From the NCBI RefSeq assembly GCF_016808335.1, contig NC_053146.1, forward strand, positions 39,118,470 to 39,182,469: DNA of 64,000 bases, given 5' to 3'. Both the position numbers and the translations under genes were made by a program. The stretch is from Panicum virgatum (lineage: Eukaryota > Streptophyta > Magnoliopsida > Poales > Poaceae). Under the pieces are notes generated by a model that worked only from the letters and a program-made list of their open reading frames with translations, was not told where the DNA came from and made no database searches. This document shows, piece after piece, positions 21,515 through 33,791 of the stretch (the first letter of the stretch is position 1; each line of letters begins with the position of its first letter).

Positions 21515-24500
21515 TGTAAGGAACATAGCCCCATTAGACCACAGTTTGTGATTTTGGTGACTATATGACAATATAGTCAATAGGACTAACAAGTTCGAGA
21601 GATCAAGTTTGTAGGATTTCTAGGTCCAATGGATATAGTCCAAATCATATCCAAGATGTCCAATTTGCTGTCAAGATGTCCAAATCACAGTGAAAATCAG
21701 AGAGAAAAATTTTGAGGTTTCCAAATGGCAATTGAGACGAGTTGGACGAGGTGATGCAAAAATCAACCGACAGTCTTAAAAATCAACGGGGCGGTGCATT
21801 GGAAATTTGCTACGGCGATCAAGTGCACAGAAGCCCAGTACCACCGGTTGAATCAATGATAGGCGCTGGTGCAATGCTGAGGGGACACGGTTTATATGAG
21901 TGAAGAAAAGACAGAGGAACCAATTAAACCGATGTCGCCTTGGTACTAGCATTCTCAAGAGAGCGTGTCAAGCAGCAGAAGAGTGCAAGGGACAAATTCT
22001 TCAGGACTAGTTGAATCGATGTAGCGTCGGTGCAATGACATTAGCAGATAGGGGCAGTTGGAGTACAATGGTCAGCTCAACGGCTAGCTGCAGGCCTAGT
22101 GTGACCGGTTAAACCGATGGTGGCAACTTGTTTAATCGACACTTTTTGTGCATTTCGGCACAACGGCTAGTAACGGCTATGTGCTGCCCCCTAGCCAATA
22201 TATACGTCTCACCCCAGGTCATTTGAAGCTATTGGAGTTGGAAAAAATCCCATACACCCTGAAGAACACCTTCACGCCACAAGAGTGCCAATTGATCACA
22301 TACATAAGCCTTAGCACATTGTAAAGATTGTTAGTGCAAGGTTATCTCTAGAAAGAGTGTGACAGAACAAGGTTTTGTACCTTGTGCGTGGTTCTTGAGT
22401 GAACCTCAACCTTGTACCTTGGTGTGCCGGTCCTTTGGAGTGTCTTGGACTCACCGGAAAATCTTTGACCCTCTGGCTTGATGTAGAGTGGCGTTGACGG
22501 TGTTGTGTGGGGGACGCGGAGACCCCATCTTTTATGGAGAAGCTCCTTAGTGGAAAGCAGAATCAATGTAACTGGAAAACCTAGCGTGAGCCTTAGTGGC
22601 CGAGCATTTGTGGCAAGTCAAGGGGTTCCCGGAAGAGACTTGGTGGCCAGAAAGCAATACTCTTAGTGAGTGCTTCAACAAGTGGACTAGGGGTGGTTTA
22701 GTGCCACTGATACCATAGGATAAATCCTCGTCAAGGCTTTGCTTCTTCTCATCCCCTTTTTTACATTTCCGCAACTCTTACTTGCAACTTGTGTGCCTTT
22801 ACACTTAGTGTAGTATCTTACTAAGATTAGCTATAGATTGCAAAACTTATTTTGGGATGAGAGTTTCACACTAGTTGAACCATAGATGCACATCTTGATA
22901 GCCTGATCTAGTTTATGTTTTGTGCATAATTAGCTTGAGCCATAGGTTAAGTGAGAGAGCATCTCGGCCCCTGGGTTTTGGTGTATTGATTGACAATAGG
23001 ATTAAAAGACTAACTTATTTACATGAGATTATGAGCAGAAATTTAATTCAGGGATTTATTGGCATTATTTATATTTGACAAGCAAATTAAGAAAGTAAGG
23101 AAGATTTAGAGCAAAGTATTCATGGCTGATGTGAAAGCTCTAACATTTGCTAAGACTTGTTCAACTTATGATGAGATTCAAAATGACAAGCAAAGGTTTT
23201 GTGAATGAGACATGATATGCTTATGCATAGTCTCAAATTTGAAAGAACATGTCATATGTGATGAATATTGTTGTCAAAGGAAGCAAGCAAGTAAAATGTG
23301 AATGAGACACGATTCTATGCAATGATTCATAGTCTCAAAGTCGAAAGCTTGCATGTGAAATTGAATTATAGATTCAATTTGATAAAGAGGATTTCATGCA
23401 TGACATAATTCAATGTGAGTTCAAAGTGGGCGGCTAGGATGAAGGTAGAAGACCAAGAGCCGTGTTTCAAGAGGCTACGCAAGCGACGGCTTGGGGGGAG
23501 CAATGAAACCAATATGGGTCAAAGACCAGAGATTCTAGAATCATGTAGAGCTCTATGTTGAAGGTGTCCTTACTTGATTAAAGAAGGTGACTTGTGAATC
23601 AATGATGGATTTTATTCTTATCAAACGGAAGATTCAAAGTCACTGGATCAAAGTGGGTATGCTCAATGAATTGAATATGCTGATGCCCACATGGTATTGA
23701 TCGAAGAAAGGTCAGCATGATCATGATGAGAAGCTCAAGTGGTGTTTGGATTATTTCATTTGTGCACTTGAGTATAGTTATGTCGTACTATCAAGGGAGA
23801 TGCAACATCATTGGGTTTAGACAAAACCAAAGAACTCATAGCAGTCCCTAGAGAGTGTAGCCCGAGAGAATAAACACTTTGGCCTTTTTAGAGAGGGACT
23901 AGTCTAATGGTGTAAAGCCCTAATGGCTAGTTTTCAAAGATAGACCGGTCTAAGGGACCGGTCTGGTACTAACAGGGTCAACGACTGGCTTTTGAGAGAG
24001 GGGTATTTATACCCCATGACTTTACCCTTGCAGGGGTGCTGATGCCATTCCATTTAGAACACCTTTGAGATCCTTGTCAGCACTAGTGGAGTCCTCCACA
24101 ACATTTTTTTGTGAAAGTTGCTTGATTTTTGTTGAATCTTTGAGTTGGGTTGGGTGGAACCACTTCTTGAGAGCATTTGGGAAAGAGAGCATCATCATCC
24201 CTAGCTTTGAGCACTTGTTGACCCTTCCGTTCACACGCACCGGCCCCATTCACTTGCAACTCATAGAGGCTGTAAGTAAATAGTGCCCCCACTAAATTCA
24301 AACTGACGGTGGGGTTGAAAGACGAGAGTGCCTACCTCCGAGCCGAGAGTGCCCGCCCTTTCTGTCATGTAGGCTACTTTTTTCCGGAACGCAGTCCGGA
24401 ATAAGTGTTCCTGCGTATACAGATATCTTCGATGCTGTCATTTCGAAATGTCTGCTTTCTCTTTCACCTCCCAAAAAGCAAAGATGGCTTGACGAGCGCA

Positions 24501-25235
24501 GATGAGGAAGCGGGAGCAATAAAACCAAGAATCTCTTTCTTTTCCAAATACTTTATAAAGATTAAGTTAAGGGGCAAAGAGAAGCGCTTTTCGGCCAACT
24601 TGTTGAAGCATATGTTACTCTTGAAGGTGAAGCCTTCTAGACGGCTAGCTTCAAGCTTGTGGTGAGCAGCGGAAAGTTTGTTACAGCAGCGATCTTGTGC
24701 CGCAAGGGCGCATGCTCATATAGTGGAAGGAGGAGATAGTTTGACCTTGCATTTGTCATAAGCTTACTCAAACGGAGAGTAGGATTCACACGTGGGTGCA
24801 CGGGGTGAATCCGAACTTCGGTGAAACAAATCAATGTGTCTCCTTTGCATCTTTGTTGTTTCGGTTTGCTTCACTTCTTTGCATTAGAGTCTTTGAGCTT
24901 GAATTGAGCTTCCGCTCGATCTACCTAGTTGTGTTTTACTTGTGTGCATGGAACTCTTTATATTGCTAAAAATACTATGCAGAAGATACATACCAAGTAT
25001 GTACATGTTCGAGCTCAAGAAAGGGATTCTTCCCTGTTGGTATCTGTCTGTCAGCTTAGATCGGTCTGATCGGTCTGGTGGACCAGTGTGATCAGTCAAG
25101 ACAGGTCCAGCAGGGTTTAGGGTTTAAGTTGAAGAAAAGCCTATTCACCCCCTCTAGGCTACGACATCGTGTGATTAAGATCATTTTATTAAGATTTAAA
25201 GTTTGCCTAATTCATCCTCTCCCCATCCTAGAGCA
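21515..25235 (+). repeat. Copia-type LTR, interrupted by a later insertion
   Basis: Starts TGTAAGGAACATAGCCCC, matching the start of the solo LTR at 14263-12654 (minus). It runs colinearly with it through the ACCGGT repeat zone, a TATATA near 22198, and AGCTTGAGCCATAGG near 22945. There it is broken by a 2.2-kb insertion; homology resumes at about 25189 (TTGCCTAATTCATCC) and fades near 25235. No target duplication could be confirmed for the outer ends. Confidence 0.7.
22952..25188 (+). mobile_element. LTR-like unit inserted into the copia-type LTR
   Basis: Starts TGAGAGAGCATCTCGG and contains GGTGTATTGATTGACAA, a TATTTATA near 24004, and near the end CCTATTCACCCCCTCTAGG, a set of motifs found in grass copia LTRs. 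TTAAG occurs just before the start (22947-22951) and at 25189-25193, which would be a 5-bp target duplication, but the right end then lacks CA. Boundaries are therefore tentative. No protein-coding region is visible. Confidence 0.55.
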
Positions 25236-26981
25236 TCTGCAATAGCTTATGTATTATGTTAGCTAAATTTAGAGATTATACCCTCTTTGAAAAATAGAAA
25301 ACTACCTAATTCTATGGATTAATCCAACAGAGTAGATAATACTTGATCGCTATATTCAAACCGGATTCCACGTCCAGTGATCATCACACAGTAGCAGTGC
25401 ATCCCCTCCGAGCCTAGCTCCCTTTGCCACCGAAATTCGTCGTAGTTGCTTGTCCTCTCATAACATCACCACTGATCCATTTGAGCTCTTCCTGAGTTGA
25501 ATCCACCACGGAGCCCCAAATCCCGGTCATCTTCTTCCTCAATCTGCCGTCATACAGAAAAGGGCAGGCCGTCAGTGAGCTCTGTTTTCCGAGGCTTGCA
25601 GTCCGTTCTGGTAGATCTACCAGGATCGTGAGGGATTGTAGTTGCCGTAGGATCTGGTTGTTGTCTCGTTCTATGCTCGGATTGGCCGGAATGCTCGCGC
25701 TGTCGTGTTCCCGAGCCGCTGCCATGGCACCACCTTGGAGCTTGGTGCTCCGGCCATCCAAGGGCCTGCCAGGGGGTGCAGCTTGCTCAGGAGGTCGTGG
25801 CGCAGCTGTAGGTGTCATCGCCCGTCCTCGCCGCCCGCCAGCCCTTCCCACAACCCTTACCTGCCGTCGCTCTTGGCACTGCTCTGCTTGCGGCTCGTGG
25901 CTGCAGCAGCCCGGCAGGCGGGATGGCACGCTCCCACGACCCACGGTGAAGGCGGCCCCCGGCAGTGCGGCGAGCGGGGCGGCACGCGCCGTGATGGAGG
26001 CGGCTCTGGTAGGGTGGCGCGCGGGACTGCTCGGAGCTCCCAGCTGCGGTGGGACGCCGAGGCTGGGCAGCGGCGAGGGCCCAGGGGCGGCGTCAGGGCG
26101 CCAGAGTGCCGGCGTCGGCGGGAACAGGAGGGCGTCGGAGCGGTGACGCATTGGCCGGGCAGCGCGAGGGTGTCGGCGCCGATGCCATGACCACGTTCGC
26201 CATCCTTGAGGTCACGGCGCCGCCGCCGCAGTACCCTACAGAGGCGGACAAGGCGAGGGGCAGCGGCCGTCACTGGAGAAGGATAAGGGGCGGCGGCGGC
26301 GAATCAAGTTCTCCTGCCGGCGAATCAAGCGATTCCGCCGCCGAATCGACCTCCAACACCGGCGCGCGAGCTCAGCCCCGCCTCCCGCACCTCCGCACCG
26401 AGATTGGCCCCACCTCCAGCACCGCCCGCCTCCTGTACCTGTTGCGCCGAACTTGGCTCCACCTCCAGCACTGCCCGCGAACGTGGCCGGCGGTGGAGCT
26501 CCCCACGCGCGGTGGCGGCGGCGCTCGCTCGCGGTTGCAGAGCTCTCCGCTCACGGTGACGGCTCAGCCAGCACAACCCACGGTGGCGCATGGCCGCCTA
26601 CGGCGCTCGCCCGTGCGGGGCTTCGCGGCGGCTAAGCTCCCTCGCGCCCGGCGACGGTGGTCCCCGGCACGGCTCAGTGCTCGCCCCCGAACGTGGCCGG
26701 CAGCTACGCTCTCCCACGGCCGCGATGCTCCCCAGGCACGGGGTCGGCTCTCTCCCCAAGCGGCAAGGGGCGCGCGGGAGGAGGAAGGGCCGCGAGAAAA
26801 GTGCAGCGCGTGACGACGACATGGCGAGCGGAGCCGTATTGTAAAAACGCACAATGGAGGGGAGGGGATACAGAACGGGATAGAGAAGAGAGGTGGATGG
26901 AGATAATGTTGGATGAGTTTTTTCCCATAGTTTTCTATTTTTACAGATTCAAATAGATTTACCTAACCTCTTGAAGATGAC
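25231..26981. mobile_element. GC-rich block with Mutator-like ends
   Basis: Left GCATCTGCAATAG and right CTCTTGAAGATGA are imperfect inverted repeats (10 of 13) of the GCATCTCCAA type seen on many grass MULEs. The outer parts are AT-rich and the centre (25400-26830) is strongly GC-rich, like Pack-type elements that carry host fragments. Long overlapping open frames occur on both strands; I recognise no domain in any of them. No target duplication was found. Confidence 0.4.
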
Positions 26982-27433
26982 TTTCATGGTTCAAAGACCT
27001 CAAACTTGATCGTCCATTTGTCAAATTTGATTACATTTTCCTTTTTTAACCATGATTTTTATCTTTACTGCATTCCTAAAAAACAACCTCTCGTCGCATA
27101 TGGTTAGTATTGGTCACTCTTTACTCGGTACTAAAAGTGTCACTGAGCCATTTTCGTACCGACTCTATATTTTAGTACCGCACTAAAATTATCGTTTAAT
27201 GGCACCACCGGTTCTTTGGTGTGTAGGTTTACTTTAAAATAAGCATCTCCCATCAAGCCGGAAGTAGTGGATTTGAAACCTCGTGGTTGCGCAGGCGTAT
27301 TTACACGTATCGGTACTAACCGCACCATTTGTTGATACGAAGTTCGTTCTTTGGTGTAATAATGAACAGCAGCCAGATGCACAAATACCGGGACAATGAA
27401 AACAAACTAGTAATGGACACGATAGGCGCATCC
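26982..27433. other. Intergenic, with GGTACTAAA-type repeats
   Basis: 3' side of the dioxygenase gene. Repeated CGGTACTAA/TAGTACCG motifs (27127-27320) resemble subterminal repeats of grass DNA transposons, but no termini were found. Confidence 0.35.
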
Positions 27434-28827
27434 TCATTTGCACGTAGCGACGAGGATCCTCCTGGGCGGCAACGACGGGCGCCGCGCGTGGAGCGTGGCG
27501 AGGTTGTCGAGGATGACGATGTCGCCCCTGTGCCACCGGAACTGGAGGCTCTCCTCCTCGATGATCTCCCCGACCCGCTGGACAAAGTTTGCCGGGATCT
27601 CGCTGCCGTCCGCCGCCGCGGCGGAGCTCTCCTCCTTCCCGTGCATCCCCACCACCGTGTTGAACCACATCCTCCGGCCCCTGCGGCCCGGGAAGACCCG
27701 CGTCAGCGCGCGCGGTCCCAGGATCGTCTTGACGCTGCCGTCGGGGAGCCACTCAAGGTCCATGCCCAGCGCTTTGGCTCTGCACGAATTGTCAACAAGA
27801 GCAATAGAAAAACTTGTCAGGTAATCTCTTGTTCTCTAATGCACATATCCCTAAATTATTGAAAAATTAAAAGGCAACAACAAGTTGACGATGTGTCTGA
27901 TAACCTCTTCTCTGCCTCTGCCTTGTCCGAGGTGCCGAAGGCGTCCTCCCATCCTCGCCCCCTCATGGACTTGGTGTCGTTCTTGCTCAGCGCCGTCAGC
28001 GTGTACCGGAGCCCCTTGGCGTCCAGCTCCTCCACCATCTCCGGGAACTCCTCCAGCGCCCGCTCCGTCACCCGGAAGCTCGGCACGAACGGCGTCTCCC
28101 CGCCCTCCGGCGGCGGCACCTCGCAGAACAGTACAATCTTCTCGGGAAACTCCTTGATCTGCACATCACTATATTAATTCCAAAAGTAACAGGAACAATC
28201 TAGCTAGCCACGAGGATCCACAGCAGGTAAGAATTAAATCTTAATACGCACCAGCACCATCTCGTGATGGAAGTAGACGAACTGCTCGAGGGGTCCCTCG
28301 TTGGCGGTCCAGACGCGGCCGTGGACGTGGGTGCGCGGCGCCGGGCCGACGTACCGGATGTCCGGCCACCCCATGGCCTCCACGACGGCGTCGAACTCCG
28401 CGGCGTCGCGGACGTCGAAGCCGCGCAGCAGGACGGCGCTGTTGGCGACGACCTTGCCCTCCAGCCACTCCCGGTTGGCCCTCAGCGCGGCGGCGAGCGC
28501 CTCGTGGCTCGTGTGATCTTCGCCAGCCGTCGAGGGGGTCAGGACCAGCGGCACTTGCTCGCCGTCGATGGTCCTCTGCCCCTCGCACTCGCCGACGCTG
28601 AAGAAATCGCTGGGCCGCGGCTGGGACCGGGAGGCGCCCTCCATGACGAGCGCGTTGTTGATGGAGACCTTCGCTTGCAGCCACTCCCTGTTGGCATTCA
28701 GGGCAGCCATGAGAGCTGCATAGTCTTCTTCGTTGCTTGCGCTTTCTTTTTGTGGCGGGGCATGTACCTTCCTTTGATCCTTGCCTTCGTCGACGATGAA
28801 CAGATCATCTTTTGAAGTGCCCTCCAT
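27434..28827 (-). CDS. TauD/clavaminate-synthase-like Fe(II)/2-oxoglutarate dioxygenase (three exons)
   Basis: Exons on the minus strand: 28252-28827, 27905-28158, 27434-27779. GT/AG introns (28159-28251, 27780-27904) keep the frame and give 391 residues. The protein resembles the Arabidopsis At3g21360 clavaminate-synthase-like family of the TauD fold, mononuclear iron oxygenases; the substrate is unknown. Motifs: VANSAVLLRGFDV early, FHHEM (residues 186-190) as the H-x-E iron ligands, and LHARR with His374 as the third ligand followed by Arg383/384, which should bind 2-oxoglutarate. Odd: residues about 36-61 and 119-150 are similar (NANREWLQAK versus RANREWLEGK), so the N-terminus is duplicated. 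An in-frame ATG at 28644 (Met62) would give 330 residues, the usual family length. I cannot tell which start is used. Confidence 0.88.
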
Positions 28828-28964
28828 GGTGATCCTTGTTTATCCTGTGTATTGTAATGGTAACGATTAATGTAACTCTAGCTAGGCTCTGGTTTATGAA
28901 AGGTTAACTAGGTAGCTTGATTTTCCGGCCCTGTGGTTGAAACATAGTGGAAGAACAATGTTGG

Positions 28965-28972
28965 TATTTATA
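28965..28972 (-). promoter_or_regulatory. TATA box of the dioxygenase gene
   Basis: The plus strand TATTTATA reads TATAAATA on the minus strand (context GCCTATAAATACC), about 140 bp upstream of the first ATG. Distance and sequence fit a plant core promoter. Confidence 0.6.
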
Positions 28973-30288
28973 GGCAGGCAGTCCAAAACTATTCTAGTAC
29001 TCTCTAGTTTTTGGAGTTCAGAAAGTGACATAATTTGAAGGGATCCCTGTCAAAGAAAGATTGCTAGGTGGAGGAGATAACAAGGGTAGTTTGGTATAGT
29101 AAATCTTGCGATAATTGATGCCCTGGTAATTGCCAATTGTTGTAAGGAAGGTCAATTTTGGAGGAGAAAAGTAACAATAGCAACATGCCTCACGAATATC
29201 GACGGCATACCTCCTTCCAGTCTTCCACTTGGCGACCTAATGAACAACATTGGTGGATTCACAGTCTGAAATTCACCTATCACAGACATATTGCAACTTT
29301 TAGACTTTGTGATGGCTTGTCATATTCAGGCTAAGACACCCATTTAACTGTATGGAAACAGTTCCAGAAGAAACTCAAGATGATAAATCAATTATAGTGC
29401 GCAGCTCTTATAAGCAATTTGTAGTCCCCGTTATGTTTCTGCTTGGAGTTTTGTGCTGAAATAATGAAAAGATGACAATAGTCAAGTAGCCAGGTTCAAA
29501 CATGACGCCACTGCCCACTGGATATATAGTCCAAAACAAAGGTTCCCTTGCAAAACTGGGGAATGGTTACTGAAGATTCCTTTTATGTCCTACTAAACTA
29601 CTAGAGATTAGTTATTCAATACGCTCAATCACATTGCGTACATCAATCACTGCTAAATAATACTACATCCAAATGTTTCTGGACAAAACCATGTGTTTGG
29701 AAATCATGGGCGCGTAACAGATGGAGAAAAAAGTAGCAAGAATTGGAGGATATCTTGCATGTCTGATTCACTCCGACCAGGTGATGACGACCAGCCAGAC
29801 GTGGCTGGACGGCTTGACCACACACCTGACACCTCCATGGGTTGCGCACGACTCTTTCTTTTTCTTTTGTTCCCTATCAATTGAGCATGCCGTCTCTATC
29901 TCCCCCCGAAATCAGCACAATTTCAAAATTAAACAAACTAATCACATGAACAGGATGGATAGGTGCAAAACCTCTAGCCGAATTAGTGGACCGGAAATTT
30001 TCCCTTCTACAAATCTTTCATCAAATCCTTGTTTTAATCGCAGCATTGAGTTTGTACACATTCTCCAAGCAGGAAACATGGAATCGTGGGACATATCTGG
30101 TAAATGAAGACGTATCCAAGCAGGTAATAAGTTTCTGTCACAGACGTACACCTACGACTAAGTTGTAGTGTTGTTACAAGTTATAAACATTAAACTTGCA
30201 TACAAACTGCTACTTCTCTGTATTGTTACTTATTCATATTTTGCAGCAGTCCTGCATGTTTTATGAAAATATATTATTTGCAGTCCTA
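28973..30288. other. Dioxygenase upstream region and intergenic sequence
   Basis: AT-rich, no gene recognised. Short open frames between 29640 and 30170 overlap on both strands and show no family features. Confidence 0.4.
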
Positions 30289-30612
30289 GGCTCCGTTTAG
30301 TTGCAAAAATCAAAATTCCAAATTTTTTTCCGACACGACTTAAATCTAGACGAAATAAAAAACGCATTGCGACTGCTGTCTGTAAATCGCGAGACGAATC
30401 TAATGAACCTAATTAGGCCGTAATGAAACGCTAAATTGCTACAGTAATGCTACAGTAAACATCTCTAATGGCGGATTAATTAGGCTCATTACATTCGTCT
30501 CGCGATTTACAGACGAGTTCTGTAATTTATTTTGTGATTAATTTATGTTTAGTACTTCCAACATAAAAAGATGCATTTTCAAAAACTTTACGGAGCGCAA
30601 CTAAACGGGGCC
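30289..30612. mobile_element. Tourist-like MITE (324 bp)
   Basis: Ends GGCTCCGTTTAGTTGC and GCAACTAAACGGGGCC (15 of 16 inverted match), flanked by CTA on both sides (30286-30288, 30613-30615). The inside has the paired ATCGCGAGACGAATCTAATG and inverted TTCGTCTCGCGATTTACAG typical of a widespread grass MITE. The 3-bp duplication fits PIF/Harbinger-derived elements. Confidence 0.88.
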
Positions 30613-30827
30613 CTAGTAGATTCAGACAACGTAACTTCATGCGGGCTCACATACTGCTACTTCTCCAAGTGTTGCCAGTTGGTTCGTGATTACTGAGTCT
30701 CTACAGGAGCTTCTCTGTATCGTTCCTATTGTTGCTATCCATGGCATAAAAAAATTAACTTTTCAAAAGTGCAGACAATTGCTGAAATCTCAGAAATGTG
30801 GGGAGACTTTCTGTATTCACTACCGGA

Positions 30828-31399
30828 ATCGGGTAGTTTGCCGTGTGCCCCAAGCACACGTCAAAGCCCATATTGAACAATAAAAAAATCCATGCAGGCA
30901 GGCCGCTGCCCCACCGCCGGCCGTACCCCCGCCACTGCTGCCCTACCGACCGCCGCACGCCACCACTGCCACCAACAGACCGCCGCACGCCACCGCCACC
31001 AACAGACCGCCGCCACCACTACCACTGGAAGCCACTGCCGCCGCTGGAGCCACAACCCCCTCCACCGTCGACGTCGAGCACTGGAGTAAGAGGTCATCGC
31101 CGTCACCGTCGCCATCCCTCATGCGGCCTCCCGGTGGGGAAGTAGGGGAGGGCTGGCGCGTGGTGGCCGGATCCGGCATTGCCACCACGCCTCTCGGTGA
31201 CGATATGGCCTCCCGCCGGGGAAGGAGGGTCCAGGGACACGGATATGGCGGCGGGAGAGGAGATGGAGGGAGCCGCGTGCCGGAGGAGGAGGAGCAGGGG
31301 AGTCGCTGCCACCACCAGAGGAGGAGGACCAGAGGCTGCGCTGGGAGAGGGCCGTTCGGGCGCCACGCAAGAGGAGGGGGGAGACGTTTTCTAAGTTGC
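30828..31399. mobile_element. Terminal part of a CACTA element
   Basis: CACTACCGGAATCGGG followed by TTTGCCGTGTGCCC is the terminal sequence of a common grass CACTA family. The next 500 bp are GC-rich with no recognised domain. No opposite end was found; the sequence gives way to the gypsy accessory region near 31400, so the element looks truncated. Confidence 0.55.
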
Positions 31400-33152
31400 A
31401 TCGTCCGAAGCTGAAATCAAGACTGAGAAAGCCCCTCACAACTATACATCGCCATAAGCAAGCGTTAACACAACAAAGTTCCAATGCTCCGCGCCCTGGT
31501 GAGCATCAAGAACTCCATAACGCTCGCCCCCGGGTGAGCCCGACAAAATACCTCCCATGTAACGCCTTTCGGCAGTTCATCGACAGCCCCCAACCCCTGA
31601 ACACCAGGAATATTACAATTAGCACTTATTTCTCCAAACCTCCCTATCTAACACAAATGCCCTAGAAGCTACACCCGTTCCCCTCGATTCTCAGCTTCAT
31701 CTTGCGCAGAAGTCTGCTGAGCCGCAGCACCAGCCTCAGCCAGAGGTTCATCAACACCGCCTCGCCCTTTAGGACCTTCGACGTCAGCTTCCACCTGCAA
31801 AAAATGGAGACGTCAGCAAAACATCCACAAGCGCAAACCCGCAAGAACCCTCGATGCAAAAACACTTACAGCTTCTAGCTACGCAGTGGCTATGGCTCGC
31901 ATGGTTTCCCGCCCGGACACCAACCAGAACCTCCGAAGGAACGTCTTCTTTAAACTTTGAACGCTTTCCAGCTCTGAAGCAAGTTCTTTGTGCGAAGGAA
32001 ACTCGAACCCTCGGTCTGCGAGCCTGTCTATGTCAGCAGAGCCAGCACGCCTCAAGATGGCCAACAAACCCTCCGAAGCTACTATAGCCGCGTTGTCCCC
32101 AGCAGTCTGCGCGATTTCCTGAAGAACTTCGAATTCATCGAGTAGGCACGAGAACAGTCGAAGAACACCTTCAGAACCTTCGGCGTGAGGGGGAAGCGGC
32201 AGGGGCTCGGCTCCGAAGGTGGCTAGAGCTTTCTTGTAGGATTGATATATTTCTTCACTTTTAGTCACAATCTCCTTGCAGACAGCCCTTGCCCCCTCGA
32301 TCTTTTTGCCGGCAAGCTTGAGCCCTCTGACCTTGTTCCTTAGCTCCGACGCCTCTTTCTCCTCCTCCTCGACCAAACCTCAAAGGTTCTCAATGACCTT
32401 CTCATTATCCTCGTGGCTCTTCACTAGCTTTTCAACAACTTTGTCCTTCTCGGCGTTCCCCTCCTTTAGAGCTAGGTTCTCTTTCTCAAGTGCAATCTTC
32501 AAGTCCTCCAAGGACTTAACCAAGACTGCCATTTTCTCGTTTTCCTTCTTAATGCGGCTCAGCTCCCCACCTTGAATGGCTCGATCAGAGCTCACAATAG
32601 AAACTTTTCGCGCAGCGATGTGGGTGACCATCGCCGCACTCTGAGTAAGAGTAGCAGCCATGTCCGCAATCGCCGCGGAGCTAAACCGGGCAACGGACGC
32701 CTCCATCCCTGCAAAAAGTCGGAAGATGTAAGCCTCGCTCAAAAATAGCTGCTAATCCCCGAAGGTAAAGCAATAACCCCAAAGGGAGCAGCATACTCGC
32801 ATCGTCAATCTCCAGCGCAGCCACCGCCTCGGTAAACTTCCTCGTGTCAGCATCACTCACAATCCGGCCCAACTCCATAATCGAAGCTGCAATAGCTGTA
32901 GAGGATCAACAAGAATCTATCTATACTATAAAGAACCAAAAGAATTGAAATTGTCATGCACCTAGAAAAAACACCCAGTACCTCTCACGGTGACCCCAAC
33001 AGTCAGACCCTGGACCCACCCACAGAACGGCAGACCGATAAAAAATGATCGCTACAAAATGGTTCCTCCAGTTCCTAATTTTTTTTACACCGTGCGGCAC
33101 CCTACCCGCCCGAGGAGCCCTCCATCCTTTGAAAATTTAAAGCGATCATCAC

Positions 33153-33196
33153 GGGATTAGCCTTCCATCCGCATGGGATTAGCCTTCCATCCGCAT
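33153..33196. repeat. 22-bp tandem duplication near the Helitron 5' end
   Basis: GGGATTAGCCTTCCATCCGC plus AT occurs twice in direct succession (33153-33174, 33175-33196). Confidence 0.9.
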
Positions 33197-33791
33197 GTCA
33201 TGCACCCCTACGCATGTCCTTTAGGATCCTGATTTCATCGCCACCACTGATCCGTGAAACAAGCCTTGCCAGCCGCCGTCCTCTGACTCCTTCACCTGCT
33301 CGACGCCGGTGTCGCGCCGGAGTGTGGTGCGACGCGGGCGCCGCAGCCGCCGTCCTCTGGCTCCATCGCTCGCAGACGCACACGCCAGGTTCCTCGGCAT
33401 CGTGTCTGCACACCGGCGTCGGACTGCGGCCACGCGGGGACTGCAGCCTTCGCAGTCGCGGCACCGGTAAGCAGTAAAATGGAACCCCGACGACCTCCTC
33501 TCTGTATTCTCCTATGGCTTGGACCCTATCATGCCCTATATCACCGGCGATTCCCTCGCACAGTAACCCCGGCCACCATTGTTAGACAAGCCCGAGCTAA
33601 TGCATATTAGTCCGTGGTTGTATTTGTAATTTGGTTGATTCATATTGGCCCTTGCCAAACTTAAAGAAAACACCCTGTTGGGGATGCATCTTACATACTA
33701 GAAAACACCGATGCATCTTTCCTGTTTGACATTTTCATTCGTTTGTCTTTCAGCCTCGATTTCAGTTCTTGGTATGCAAATATAGGTTAAT

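Noticed and set aside
25414..26813. Open frames of 245, 172, 161 and 254 codons on both strands
   Set aside because: All overlap in one GC-rich block, none has a recognisable domain, and composition alone explains them.
27120..27330. GGTACTAAA repeats as evidence of a complete DNA transposon
   Set aside because: Motifs are suggestive but no inverted termini or target duplication were found.
33198..33477. Gene-like GC-rich frames near the Helitron 5' end
   Set aside because: Frames on both strands overlap, and the segment ends in a splice-donor-like GTAAGC, so an untranslated first exon of the Helitron gene is more likely than a captured gene; not strong enough to call either way.
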